Shown: positions 1-8,823 of the stretch, piece after piece
Numbering within the stretch: the stretch's first letter is position 1
Layout: each line of letters begins with the position of its first letter
Assembly (NCBI GenBank): GCA_003151735.1
Contig: PLYI01000089.1
Location: 1 to 64,000 of the forward strand
Direction: 5' to 3'
Length of the DNA: 64,000 nt
Source: Candidatus Bathyarchaeota archaeon
GTDB taxonomy: Archaea > Thermoproteota > Bathyarchaeia > Bathyarchaeales > Bathycorpusculaceae
Translations under genes and position numbers: made by a program
The notes under the pieces: generated by a model
Database searches by the model: none
The model's input: the letters and a program-made list of their open reading frames with translations, nothing else
What the model was told of the DNA's origin: nothing

Positions 1-5
1 CGAAA

Positions 6-851
6 TTAAGTATTGAAGTAGGTCGGTGAAACGGCTTTTTCATGTCTTCCAATGTTTTGAGCTGCCTCCCTGTTAAGAACCAGACAAAGAATGCTGCATA
101 AAGCGTAAAATGCCACTTGCTTCAAACCCCTTACCTTGTTGTTGGCCATGCTGTACTGTGTCTTTAGAAAACTATTCACCGCTTCAATAAGTGGTCTCTT
201 ATGGTATTCCTGCTTTTGTTCTTCAGAACCGTAAGTTCTAAACTTCTTATCTACTCTTAAAAGACCCTCAATACCCTTCATGTGATTGGCTGGATATGGA
301 ATAGTCGCTTTCTCGACAGAAATTCTAAGTTTAGAGTCACTGTACTGGCTGTCTGCAACTACACTTCTGACCTTAACTTTGCAACGTTTAAGAATTCTCT
401 TGGCTTTGTTAAGTATAGTCAAGGAATGTTTCTTCTCATTTTGGTTTGCAGAAACAAAAACGCTCGAGAGAGGAAGCATTGTTTTGTGGTCAATTGATAG
501 ATGCAGCTTATAGCCTAAGGCAAATGACCTTCCGGATCTGCCAACCCTGGCATCAGCGTCCGAATAGCCGATTTGGTTATCTGTTGGGTGACGTATACTC
601 CAAGCCTTGATGAAAGAAGCATCTAACACAACATCAACTTCGCCGCTATGTTGATCTTTGAGGAGTTTGACAACTTTGCGATCTATTATCTTATTGAGGT
701 TTTCTTCGCCAACTCGTCTGGAGAATCTGCTAAGTACGCTTCGTGTGTAGCCTTTTTGGCTGTCTTTGATTAGGCAGAGCTTTCTGATTCTTTGATCAGT
801 GTTTAGGATGCGGGTCATTTCTCTTAGGCTACGTACAGCTTTCATACGCAT
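6..851 (-). CDS. IS4/IS5-type DDE transposase
   Basis: Cuts and joins DNA for its own insertion sequence. The reading frame stays open upstream of the first ATG to about 1007, and that segment encodes the family's typical N-terminal motif (GPGKPPRNPLGLFRAF, then MRMKAVRSLREM), so the true protein is longer than 281 residues; no ATG, GTG or TTG start was found in the extension. Inside are the DDE-core features: VDVVLDASF (first Asp), a VVADSQYSD block (second Asp), and a C-terminal KRPLIEAVNSFLKTQY block with the catalytic Glu. The 3' end lies 5 bases from the window edge, so the IS end is not visible. The missing start suggests the element may be inactive or misread at its 5' end. Family assignment rests on motif recognition only. 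Confidence 0.8.
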   Translation of the reverse strand: MRMKAVRSLREMTRILNTDQRIRKLCLIKDSQKGYTRSVLSRFSRRVGEENLNKIIDRKVVKLLKDQHSGEVDVVLDASFIKAWSIRHPTDNQIGYSDADARVGRSGRSFALGYKLHLSIDHKTMLPLSSVFVSANQNEKKHSLTILNKAKRILKRCKVKVRSVVADSQYSDSKLRISVEKATIPYPANHMKGIEGLLRVDKKFRTYGSEEQKQEYHKRPLIEAVNSFLKTQYSMANNKVRGLKQVAFYALCSILCLVLNREAAQNIGRHEKAVSPTYFNT

Positions 852-952
852 GATTAAGAATGCTCGAAAGAGTCCAAGTGGGTTTCTGGGTGGTTTTCCT
901 GGACCTGTTGTGTGGAAGCATTGTTTTAGGATGTTATTGGCAAAGCTTAAGT

Positions 953-1219
953 CTACGTTTTCAAAGAGGGTTTCAAGGGTTTTGTGTTCATCCTGTCTCG
1001 CAGGGATTCACCTTCTTTGTGATGATTGGTTCTCAAGATACGAGACCCCATTTCTAGTAATAAGCTTTTCAATTTAGGGACAAGCCAGCGCGCCTTTTCC
1101 ACCATATTAAGTCTAAAAGCGGCAACTGCGCTTAGAAGCATAGCAATTAAGCAGAACAAAGCATGAATTCTGATTCGCTTAAGGCTTCGAACCTTGCTCA
1201 AAATTTGCGAAAATATCCT
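953..1219 (-). pseudogene. C-terminal relic of a second transposase
   Basis: This short frame encodes KVRSLKRIRIHALFCLIAML followed by SAVAAFRLN, which resembles the hydrophobic C-terminal tail of IS4/IS5 transposases. The intact neighbour has a comparable tail (NNKVRGLKQVAFYAL). It sits head-to-tail just upstream of the intact copy and has no catalytic part. I read it as the last ~60 codons of an older copy truncated by, or next to, the newer insertion. It would not make a functional protein. Confidence 0.55.
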
Positions 1220-2018
1220 TATTCAATGATTTTGAGCATGGGGATTCATATCATGTATGGGGTAAACCCGGTCCGACTCGTCCTCAACATCTTTTTACTG
1301 GTAAATTGTGGCTAGGATCCTCCTTTCAGCGCTATAGTTTTTGAACCCAGATCTGTTGTTTGAGCATTTATTCCTTGTAGCCTTTTCCTTTTTGCTGATG
1401 TCTCTGCCGCATACTGTGCACGTTAGTTTTTGCTAAGAGCTCGTCACGTTTCACTTTTTCTTGTGTTCTGTTGTGGTCGTATGTGCTATTTTGATTTTAT
1501 CTTTTTGCCTCGCTCATGGAGCAAAAAAGAGTATTCGGAGAGCTCCTTTCTTTGGCTTTCAACTAAAAATTTACTTCAAAACCCCAAGAAAAACCGAACC
1601 ACCACTGAAAACCCAAACCAAGCCCAACATATATCCACTTCTACAACCAAAAAACCACAATGTTGAGCCATGCACACTAGTGAAAAATAACCATAAAACC
1701 CACAGCTTAAGGCGCCATGCAAAACAAACCAAAAACCAAACACAACCCAAAAAACAGCCAGAAAAGTAGTGCCTACGCAAGCTGCCACTTCCACACAAAA
1801 CAAAAATAGATTTCCTTAAGGAATTGCCCCTGGTAAAAGTCAACATTCGTGTAACAGGGCATATTGTACCTGAATTTGATGGTAAATGTAAATCATGTAT
1901 AATAACTACACCTGTTCCTCTAGGTTGATTGCGCGGATCGCATTATCATTTTTTTAAGCCTTGAATCGGGATTTTACGATTTAGTGACGTTCTGGGCAAG
2001 CAAAATGGAGTAGAAAAA
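1220..2018. other. Intergenic, strongly strand-skewed tract
   Basis: About 800 bases with no convincing gene. The first part (about 1330-1560) is T-rich on the plus strand. The second (about 1565-1800) is A- and C-rich and nearly free of G, apart from short stretches. Short frames exist on both strands here, but their proteins are low-complexity products of the skew (K/N/T/P/Q on plus, W/F/G/L on minus). The last 60 bases should contain the tfb promoter; a T-rich stretch at about 1949-1957 is the only candidate, and it is weak. Confidence 0.5.
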
Positions 2019-2993
2019 ATGAGTATAAACCAAGTTAATATAAGTAAAGAAGGTCCGAAAGTGAATCAGCGTTTAGCTGAAGTTTGCCCTGAATGTGCAA
2101 GCAAAAACCTCGTTCACGACTACGACAGCGGCGAAACCATCTGTGGTGACTGCGGTCTTGTCTGTTACGAGCAGATGCTAGACAAGGGACCCGAATGGCG
2201 CGCTTTTACTCAGCAAGAGAAAGCCTCAAGAAGCCGCGTTGGAATGCCAACATCATATTCAATTCATGATAAAGGATTATCCACAACCATCAGTCAAGTT
2301 GACAGAGATGCCTTCGGAAGAAAGCTGCCAGTATCTACTAGACTTCAGATGTGGCGTCTTCGCAAATGGCAAATACGCAGCAGAGTGCACTCATCAGTCG
2401 ACCGAAACCTCGCTCAAGCCATGAGTGAACTTGACCGTTTATCAGGCAAAGTAAACATTTCACCGCCTATCAAAGAAAAAGCCGCCGTCGTCTACAGAAG
2501 AGCACTCGACAAAGGCTTAGTGCGTGGAAGATCGATATCCGCCATTGCTGCTGCCGCGTTATATGCTGCTTGCCGCAAAAGCGGAGCATCCAGAACTCTT
2601 CGTGAAATCGCTGAAGCAAGTCTTGTTGACAAGAAAGATGTTGCACGCTGTTACAGACTTCTGCTACATGAACTTGATTTTCACATGCCTATTGCTGACC
2701 CGTTAACGTACGTTTCTAAAATTGCAGAGAAAAATAGAGTATCAGGCAAAACACAGGGTGCAGCTATAGCGATACTTAGGGAAGCTAGGCAAAAACGGTT
2801 TTCAGCAGGAAAAGATCCAATGGGCTTGGCTGCAGCTGCTATCTACATAGCTTGTCTTCAGAATGGCGAAAAGATAACGCAAAAAGATATTGCTGAAGCT
2901 GCTGGAGTCACTGAAGTTACGGTTAGAAACAGATACAAGGCACTAAAGCAGCAGCTAAAAATCGAAATACCAGAACAAAAAGTTCATTTTTAG
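2019..2993 (+). CDS. tfb: Transcription initiation factor B (TFB)
   Basis: Archaeal TFIIB homologue. It binds the TBP-TATA complex and the BRE and recruits RNA polymerase. Length (324 residues) and order of parts match the family: an N-terminal zinc ribbon (CPECASKNL then CGDCGLVC), a linker with the B-reader/B-linker type sequence (GPEWRAFTQQEKASRSRVG), and two cyclin-like repeats (about 125-215 and 220-315), the second ending in a helix-turn-helix (KDIAEAAGVTEVTVRNRYK). The gene stands alone. Archaea often carry several TFBs, and this one next to an IS may or may not be the main copy. Start ATG chosen because the zinc ribbon begins soon after; there is no strong ribosome-binding site. Confidence 0.97.
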   Translation: MSINQVNISKEGPKVNQRLAEVCPECASKNLVHDYDSGETICGDCGLVCYEQMLDKGPEWRAFTQQEKASRSRVGMPTSYSIHDKGLSTTISQVDRDAFGRKLPVSTRLQMWRLRKWQIRSRVHSSVDRNLAQAMSELDRLSGKVNISPPIKEKAAVVYRRALDKGLVRGRSISAIAAAALYAACRKSGASRTLREIAEASLVDKKDVARCYRLLLHELDFHMPIADPLTYVSKIAEKNRVSGKTQGAAIAILREARQKRFSAGKDPMGLAAAAIYIACLQNGEKITQKDIAEAAGVTEVTVRNRYKALKQQLKIEIPEQKVHF

Positions 2994-3020
2994 TTTTTTT
3001 TCTTTCTATGTTCTTTTAGG
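2990..3020 (+). terminator. T-rich terminator after tfb
   Basis: Directly after the tfb stop the plus strand reads TAG followed by eight T, then TTTCT and TTCTTTTAGG type runs. Archaeal RNA polymerase terminates at oligo-T tracts without needing a hairpin. None is visible here. Confidence 0.6.
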
Positions 3021-3203
3021 ATTTTTCCAAAGAATCAGCTCTACTTTTATTCGTTTGTTTAGTTGAGTCATAACACTTTCAGAGCAATCCTTAAAGCAAC
3101 TTCTTTGAATCCACACCTAATAAAAACTGAATTGACTTTAATTATAAACAAGGAACAATCTGCGATTGAAAAAAAGTTATTTTTGCCGGAAGGTGATTGC
3201 GAG

Positions 3204-3335
3204 ATGAGTAAGAAGGGTGAAACAGGTGAACAAGATCGGGGTAAACCTCAGCCTCGAAAAAAGAAGGAAAGGGAAGATGCCCGAAAGAAGAAAAAACTCG
3301 ACCGGGCTGGCAGACAACAGTCAAGACAGGCTTAG
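3204..3335 (+). CDS. Small very basic hypothetical protein (43 aa)
   Basis: The frame is open further upstream to 3063, but the ATG at 3204 is preferred. It has AAGGTGA 7-13 bases before it, and an AT-rich TATA candidate (TTAATTATAAAC, about 3138-3149) lies at the right distance. The product is mostly Lys, Arg, Glu, Gln and Asp (GKPQPRKKKEREDARKKKKL) with no hydrophobic core, so it is probably disordered or nucleic-acid binding. I do not recognise a family. It lies alone between tfb and a convergent PLD-like gene. Confidence 0.5.
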   Translation: MSKKGETGEQDRGKPQPRKKKEREDARKKKKLDRAGRQQSRQA

Positions 3336-3393
3336 ATAGATTAACCTCTAGTTGAGTGCAAACTTAAGAGTAGGGTCTAATTTTTTGAAAGCG

Positions 3394-4371
3394 TTAACGG
3401 GATTTACGTTTTCTTTTCCGCTTGATTGAAGAAAGAACGATGGCTATTCGGTTTAGTTGATCATTATTAAGTATGGTCTCAGACGCTTTAGAATTAATAT
3501 TTGAATTTTTTAGCATCGCAAAGAATTGTTCTCTTTCCAGCAAATACTTTTTTTCTACTTCAAATGCACAGTGAAAGTCTCCCTCATCTGTCTCTACGCG
3601 AGCTTTATCGGATATTTGTACATACTTAATCTCTATTTTCCCGCGTTTGCTTAAGTCAGCTATGTACGCATAATCGCCAAGTTTAACTTGCGCAAAAGCG
3701 TGGTAACCAACATCTCCTAGTACCGAGAGGTTAGTTTGCCAATTTGTTTCCTTCTTTATCTTGCGCTCAGATTTTGCAGAAATCCAATTGGAAACCCCAA
3801 TGTACCATGTATTAATGTAAGTGTTGGTCCAATCTTTGATTTCAGTGTAAGGCTTAACTTTTTTCAGATTGACGGTCTTTGTTTTTTTCTGGGCTAAATT
3901 CCATATCAGCTTATATTTTTTCAATTCCCCTACCGATTTTGAAGTGTTCCATAAGCTTTCATTGAAGAAGCTTTTTACTTCTTCTGCGTCGGGCCCCTCA
4001 AGCAGCACTCCACTTTCAATGTTGCTTTCAAACGCAGCTTCAGTCAAAGTGACTGAAGTTATTAAGGCGGAATTGTCAAAAATGTAGATGTTTGAATTAA
4101 AATTTTCACGAGATTTAATGCTAATGCCCTTGAAGTGCTCCAGGAGGAACTGTATTTCATATGGATTGACTTTGCCTTCTTTGACTGCAAAATCATTTAC
4201 TTGAAAGATGAATCGGATGTCGACTGGTGGTTTCTTTAGGATTTCTTGTGAGAAAACTCTGTGGGCGCCTAAACCAAGAGCTGATGAACAAATCCATAGA
4301 ATTTCTTTTGTTTCTGATGATTTCTGAAGGACAGTTTCGTATAACTCGGTATTCTGCAGGAATCTTGCCAT
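3394..4371 (-). CDS. PLD-like domain protein, degenerate active site
   Basis: 325-residue soluble protein. Residues about 90-130 have the shape of the second half of a phospholipase-D-fold repeat: NIYIFDNSALITSVTLTEAA followed by N-x-E-x-GVLLEG. In the family this is normally preceded by H-x-K; here the equivalent reads SNIYIF, so the HKD catalytic pair is missing. Proteins like this are often nucleic-acid-binding or nuclease-derived, but no catalytic claim is justified. The C-terminal 150 residues are charged and end in a Lys/Arg tail (KRKRKRKSR), consistent with DNA or RNA binding. It sits alone among DNA-repair-like remnants and converges on the small basic gene. Fold assignment is by eye and moderate at best. 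Confidence 0.5.
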   Translation of the reverse strand: MARFLQNTELYETVLQKSSETKEILWICSSALGLGAHRVFSQEILKKPPVDIRFIFQVNDFAVKEGKVNPYEIQFLLEHFKGISIKSRENFNSNIYIFDNSALITSVTLTEAAFESNIESGVLLEGPDAEEVKSFFNESLWNTSKSVGELKKYKLIWNLAQKKTKTVNLKKVKPYTEIKDWTNTYINTWYIGVSNWISAKSERKIKKETNWQTNLSVLGDVGYHAFAQVKLGDYAYIADLSKRGKIEIKYVQISDKARVETDEGDFHCAFEVEKKYLLEREQFFAMLKNSNINSKASETILNNDQLNRIAIVLSSIKRKRKRKSR

Positions 4372-4490
4372 AGTGTCAAGTTGCTTAATGTGAATAAAAG
4401 TGTTCCCAAAGTATTACCTGTGAAACCCGTTTGAAGTGACGGCAGGATCAGTTATAGTCAAATGCAAGCAATTTTTATGTCTGTTATCAC

Positions 4491-5470
4491 TTGAATTTAT
4501 GTTGTCAGTGCTCTATCTTGAAGCTAAAAAACGCATTCAAAGTTGAGTTCGAAGCGATTCCACCCTACAACTTTGAACTTACCCTCCGCAAACCCGCAGG
4601 ATGGTACTGGTCAACTCCAGAAGAAACCTGTGAGAAAGACACTTGCTGGAGCGCGACTCGTTTTAATGGAGAACTTTTAGGTTTAAAACTGCATTCCATG
4701 GGGGCGGTTCGGAAACCGCGGATACTTTGCGCGGTCTACTCCAAAACAAAAATTGATGATTTCAGTAAGCAGGCCATAACAGAGATGTTAAAGCGAGCAC
4801 TGAAAGCGGAGGAAGACCTATATGGTTTCTATAAGCTCAGCAAAAAAGACGATATCCTGAGAAGTGCAGTCAAAGACCTATATGGTATGCACACAATCGG
4901 TTGGCCAGAGTTGTTTCCTGCGTTAATCTTGGCGGTTTCTCTGCAAATGGCGCCCATGAAGAGAAGCAACCAAATGATGGACTTGCTGATGGAAAATTTT
5001 GGTGACGAAGCCACATTCGACAGAAAAACTATCCGCTATTGGCCTTCAGCCTAAACCATCGCTGCCACGTCAGTTGAAGAATTAAAGAATAAGGCTAAAC
5101 TGGGCTACAGAGCCAAAAACCTCAAAGCCATCGCAACAACCCTAACCCACGGCTTCTCCGCCATGGACGAACTCTATTCAATGGAGCCAGAAGAAGCGAA
5201 AACAAACTATTGACTTTGTATGGAATCGGCGAGTACTCTGCTGAACTGGTGATGCCCAAGATGGGGTTTCCGCTTGATGTTTGGAGCGCCAAAATCTTTA
5301 GCGTACTATTCTATGGTAAAGTACCTGAAAAACCACGAGATGCCATACCCTCCCTCAAAGAGAACGCTAAACAACGATGGGGAGATTGGATGGGCTACGC
5401 TTTTGTTTACGTCCTAAACGACCTGCCCAAACTATCAAAAAGAATCGGAGTAGACTTGACAAAGTTTTGA
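4491..5470 (+). pseudogene. HhH-GPD DNA glycosylase (AlkA-like), broken
   Basis: Base-excision glycosylase of the AlkA/HhH-GPD type, now interrupted. Part 1 (4491-5054) holds the N-terminal AlkA_N-like region and the first helical domain, ending RYWPSA then TAA. The frame continues after that stop (TIAATSVEELKNKAKLGYRA), matching the family's P-x-P-x-x-I-A...L-G-Y-R-A segment, so the TAA most simply replaces a CAA (Gln). Near 5200 the frame shifts: part 3 (5210-5470) has the helix-hairpin-helix (LYGIGEYSAELVM) and the catalytic Asp in FPLDVWSAK. One nonsense codon plus one frameshift argue for a dead gene or, less likely, two sequencing errors. The start at 4491 is a TTG and uncertain. Confidence 0.8.
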
Positions 5471-5558
5471 ATTTCTCCAATTCATGTCGGTTGTCAGTTC
5501 CTGATCTGCGCAAAAAAAGAAGAAAATTTCTTAAAAAAAAGAAAAATTGAGCGTGCGA

Positions 5559-5645
5559 TTACTCTTCTTCTTCCTCTTCGCAGTCGTCGCAATCGCAGTC
5601 TTCGCTATCCTCTTCTTCTTCGAAACCAAAAATTGTTTTTTCCAT
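5559..5645 (-). CDS. 28-aa acidic, cysteine-containing microprotein
   Basis: ATG at 5645, stop TAA at 5561-5559. The product begins MEKTIFGFEEEE and ends in a run of six Glu; its centre reads SEDCDCDDC. About two thirds of residues are Asp or Glu, and three Cys are packed in a C-x-C-x-x-C pattern, suggesting metal binding. An AGGT lies about 10 bases before the ATG. It is encoded on the minus strand between two damaged glycosylase genes on the plus strand. GAA/GAG and GAC/GAT codons are mixed, which argues against a simple-sequence artefact, but the size makes coding status unproven. No family recognised. Confidence 0.5.
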   Translation of the reverse strand: MEKTIFGFEEEEDSEDCDCDDCEEEEEE

Positions 5646-5780
5646 TTTTCAAACCTGCAAGTTTATGCTAAAGATAACTAAATAAACCCTCTTGTTGCAG
5701 TTGAGAATCTGCCCAAAATGCGCTTTGAGCTATCTTTTCTGCAAAAACAATTAAGGTAGCAGCGTCTAACTTTTGTAAGT

Positions 5781-7136
5781 ATGCCTCAAGAGTTTTCAAA
5801 TGACTTAAAGGACTTAATCGTGCGCTTTGTTCAAACATACAGCAGTATGCCTGATTTAGAGCTTGACTTGAACCTCAACCCTAAACCCTGGTTTATGCCA
5901 TTGAACAGTAACGAGTCAAAACGCGAAGCTGCACATTATTTTTTGCTTGCGGCAGCCCTCAGCGACTATATGCTAACTGTAAATCCAAGAAACATGTGAA
6001 TATTCCTAGACCACCTCTACACCGCACTCGGACCTAAGCTGTACACAACAAAGAACCCTCAAGAGTTTAGCCGTGAAATCGGCAAGTTCGAGAAGCAAAT
6101 AGAAAAGTTTGACCATCTCGGCCAAGCAAAAGCAGAGATTCCAGAAGTAATATGCTCAGTTAACCGGTTCGTTGAAAACAAAGCCCATGGCAACCTCATC
6201 GACTACACCGCTAAACTTAGCCAGAAAGGCAGAAAACCAGCTGACTTTGTTAAAGAACTCTCCTTTTGCATAAAGAGAATGGGCAAGCATAACAAGGCAA
6301 AGTCTTGGTTGTATTTGCGTTGGATGGTGAGGGGCTCACCAGACTTGGGGATTTTTCAATTTAACCCAAAAGACCTGATGGTGTCGCTTACTACGTCTAA
6401 ATTCAGAGTTTACGCTGCTTTAGGTCTTAGCGATAACGAGAACCTGCCGTTCGAATTAAACATTAAAAACAGGCCTGAAAGCTGGTGGAAAAATACCGCA
6501 GAATTCGACGATGACGCAGAAAGATTGACTGACTTTGCAAAGTCCCTGTTTCCAGAGGATCCAGGTGCAGTTGATTTCCCATTCTTTATCTTAGGAACAA
6601 GGCTAGAATACTCTGATTTAACCCAGATCTCTCTGGAGCGTTCGCTTTGGTTCTTCATACAAAAACACGAAGAATTGCTAAAACCCCTAATGCGGTACTT
6701 AACAGTGGTTTATCACTACAACCGAGTTGGCGAACGCATTGAACCTGGAGCATTTTCTGCATTGGAAAAAGAAGTCTACGATTTTTTGAGGAAAAAACAA
6801 GTGATTTTCTACTATGAGTTCATGGAATTCTGTTTATCACAAATGAACTCGAGCGCTTCTTTAACCTACAAACCAGATTTTCTTTTGCCACAGCTTACCA
6901 ACAAAGGCAGAAAAGTTTTGCTTGAGCCACACGGCATCAAAAGCAATCTCAAAGAGGTCCTGCATAAGTTTTCAATTTTCAAAAAACATTATGGCAAATA
7001 CTTCTGCCTTATCCTGATTGTTCCCGACGACTTCATGTCAGCGATCAAAGAATTGGATCCACAGCAAAATTCATATGACTTCGTTTGGAAGCGAAGTGAC
7101 TACAAAACGCAATTTGAAATCTTTCACAGTTCCTAA
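5781..7136 (+). pseudogene. DUF2400/HhH-GPD-like protein with C-terminal nuclease-like domain, in-frame TGA
   Basis: A single frame of about 451 codons interrupted by one TGA at 5997-5999 (VNPRNM, stop, IFLDHLYTALG). Reading through gives a continuous protein. The N-terminal half resembles the DUF2400 relatives of DNA glycosylases (LLAAALSDYML; later LYLRWMVRGSPDLGIF and a weak helix-hairpin-helix region). The C-terminal part from about residue 300 has a PD-(D/E)xK-like pattern: YKPDFLLPQL then KVLLEPHG. TGA could be a C-to-T change from CGA (Arg). The downstream piece alone has an ATG at 6279. It may be a recently inactivated gene, a two-part protein or a sequencing error. Function not established. 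Confidence 0.6.
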
Positions 7137-7538
7137 GATTCAATAAGAGACCCTGAAACATGTCTTGGCTGTAAAGGTCAGAGTAGAGTCTCCGTTCACT
7201 TGTTAGAGTTGCCGAAGAGTTACATATGCTTAACTGCTAGCGCTTGAAGAGTTTGTAGGCTAAAATGGCTGTTGATAAGAGGTTAGAAATTATCCGTTTT
7301 GTGTATTCCTGCGATAGAATTAAAAAATCAAACCATAATCGACCTTCCATCCCAAAAATTGTTGCTGTGTTAAGCCTTCCACATATCTTTAAAGCGGTTG
7401 CCATAGTAATTTTCTTGATGTTGCTAATTGAATAAACCGACAGTCATCTCTGTTGTTAATGTTCTCGCATCATTCCCTTTTAATCAAAATGCCACTTGCT
7501 CATCTTTGGAATTAATAACTGTTAACGAGACGACATAT
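7137..7538. other. Intergenic, no gene seen
   Basis: About 400 bases between the damaged glycosylase-like gene and the receiver-domain gene. Frames open into the region from the downstream gene (to 7428), but no domain precedes its ATG. No hairpin, repeat or clear TATA box stood out. Confidence 0.5.
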
Positions 7539-7913
7539 ATGAAGGAAAAAAAGCGAATTCTTGTAGTGGACGACGACGTAAATATTTTGAGGGTTTTTAA
7601 GAGTATTTTGGAAAAAGAGGGTTATGTAGTCGAAACGGCTGAGACCGGGAAAGATGCTCTTAAAAAGATAAAGAGGGGAAGGTTCAATGTTTGGTTAGTT
7701 GACGTCAAGCTTCCTGACATGGAAGGAACTGACCTTCTTCTTAAGAATGCTGGTTCTGACGCCGTCAAAATCATTATTACAGGTTTTTCAAGTGAGGAAG
7801 TGGGTAAGAGAGCTGCGGATTATGGAGCAGACGACTTTCTAGTTAAACCTGTCAGACCTGAGGAGCTTATCTCTACTGTGCGAGAAAGGTTATGTACAGT
7901 AGAGCACGACTGA
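7539..7913 (+). CDS. Single-domain response regulator (CheY-like receiver)
   Basis: 124-residue receiver domain with all phosphorylation residues: the acidic pair and neighbour (VVDDDVN), phospho-acceptor Asp in WLVDVKLPD, Thr in IIITGFSS and Lys in FLVKPVRPEE. It has no output domain, so it must act through protein contacts. The frame extends upstream to 7428, but the family begins at KKRILVVDDD and the ATG at 7539 fits that. No histidine kinase is nearby, so its partner is unknown. It stands alone in an accessory region. Confidence 0.9.
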   Translation: MKEKKRILVVDDDVNILRVFKSILEKEGYVVETAETGKDALKKIKRGRFNVWLVDVKLPDMEGTDLLLKNAGSDAVKIIITGFSSEEVGKRAADYGADDFLVKPVRPEELISTVRERLCTVEHD

Positions 7914-8082
7914 CCAATTTGCCTAGTTGTAATTAGAGTTCTAAATTATTGGCTGGACGGCATAAGGAAATCTCAAAATAATTGACTTTTGCAGCATGTG
8001 TTTGCTTAGTTGACGCTGAAAATTAGGGATCTATTCACAAATCTTAAAAGTCGCGACCTCAAATAAACGATTCATAACTTGC

Positions 8083-8695
8083 ATGGGTGTCACGATGGGT
8101 TTCCTTAAAAAGTTCACAAATAGGCTTACTGCCCCAGATGTTAATGTTCAGTTGAGGTTTTCTAGTTACTCTGTTGTGTTAGGAGATAATCTTCAGGGAT
8201 CTCTCAACGTAAATTCAAAAGAAGACTTCCCAGCTACCGAAGTTCGATGTGAAATTGCTTGCACTGAACAAGCTAAAGTCATAAGAGAAGTCTACGATGC
8301 CACCCTCAAAAGGTCAATTCCACAGGTTGTGGACGAGTCCGTGGTTATTTACGTACAAAACCTGTACTTTCTGGGCCGTCACAGTTTACAAACGGCGAAA
8401 CCAGAGTCATCCCAATCAGCGTAAACATTCCTGCTGGCGCAAGGGCAACATACACGGGTGTGGATCGAAGAGTCACATGGACAATAAAGGGGTTCTTGCA
8501 GTTGATGGCCGACCAGATAGGACAACTACAATAAGTGAAATCCAAGTTATAGAGCCAATCGTTCAAGCTCAGGTTGCTACGGTGCAAAGGGAAGTCGTCC
8601 GTACCATAGTTATGATTCCCTGCAAGTACTGCCAAGGCCTCATGGATCAGACTCTAACAGTTTGCCCTAACTGAGGCGCAAAAAGGACCGTTTAG
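8083..8695 (+). pseudogene. Arrestin/Spo0M-like protein with zinc-ribbon tail, multiply frameshifted
   Basis: Three frames must be joined to read one protein. Frame 1 (8083 or ATG 8095 to about 8370) has MGFLKKFTNRLTAPDVNVQL and a beta-sandwich typical of Spo0M/arrestin-like proteins. Frame 2 (about 8370-8490) reads GPSQFTNGETRVIPISVNIP. Frame 3 (about 8490-8674) reads GVLAVDGRPDRTTTISEIQV and ends IPCKYCQGLMDQ...VCPN then TGA. A C-terminal zinc ribbon would need CPNCGA, and codons after the stop do read GGC GCA, so TGA occupies a Cys position. Two frameshifts and a nonsense codon make it a decayed gene, or a region of poor sequence. Confidence 0.7.
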
Positions 8696-8771
8696 AAAGA
8701 AGAAACACGGTTTAGTCTACTTCTTTTTGTTTCTGTCTGTTTTTTGATTGGGTAGTGATTTGGGTAATTCC

Positions 8772-8782
8772 TTAAATACATA
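8772..8782 (+). promoter_or_regulatory. Candidate TATA box for the AbrB gene
   Basis: TTAAATACATA lies about 45 bases before the preferred ATG at 8824, which would place a start of transcription near 8803 and leave a short leader carrying the AGGAG at 8806-8810. There is no strong BRE. Confidence 0.4.
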
Positions 8783-8823
8783 TTTTTCATATTAGTGTGA
8801 AATGCAGGAGAAGTGCATTAATT

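Noticed and set aside
1259-1320. Stretch GGGGTAAACCCGGTCCGA resembling part of a tRNA
   Set aside because: No acceptor stem, anticodon arm or T-loop can be folded around it.
1461-1769. 102-codon frame beginning with a signal-peptide-like hydrophobic run
   Set aside because: The second half is low-complexity Lys/Asn/Thr/Pro/Gln dictated by A/C-rich DNA, start is TTG, no ribosome-binding site, no domain. Minus-strand frame over the same bases is equally open.
5997-8674. In-frame TGA codons at 5997 and 8672 as selenocysteine
   Set aside because: No SECIS-like structure or tRNA-Sec seen, one gene also carries two frameshifts, and neighbouring genes show ordinary decay.
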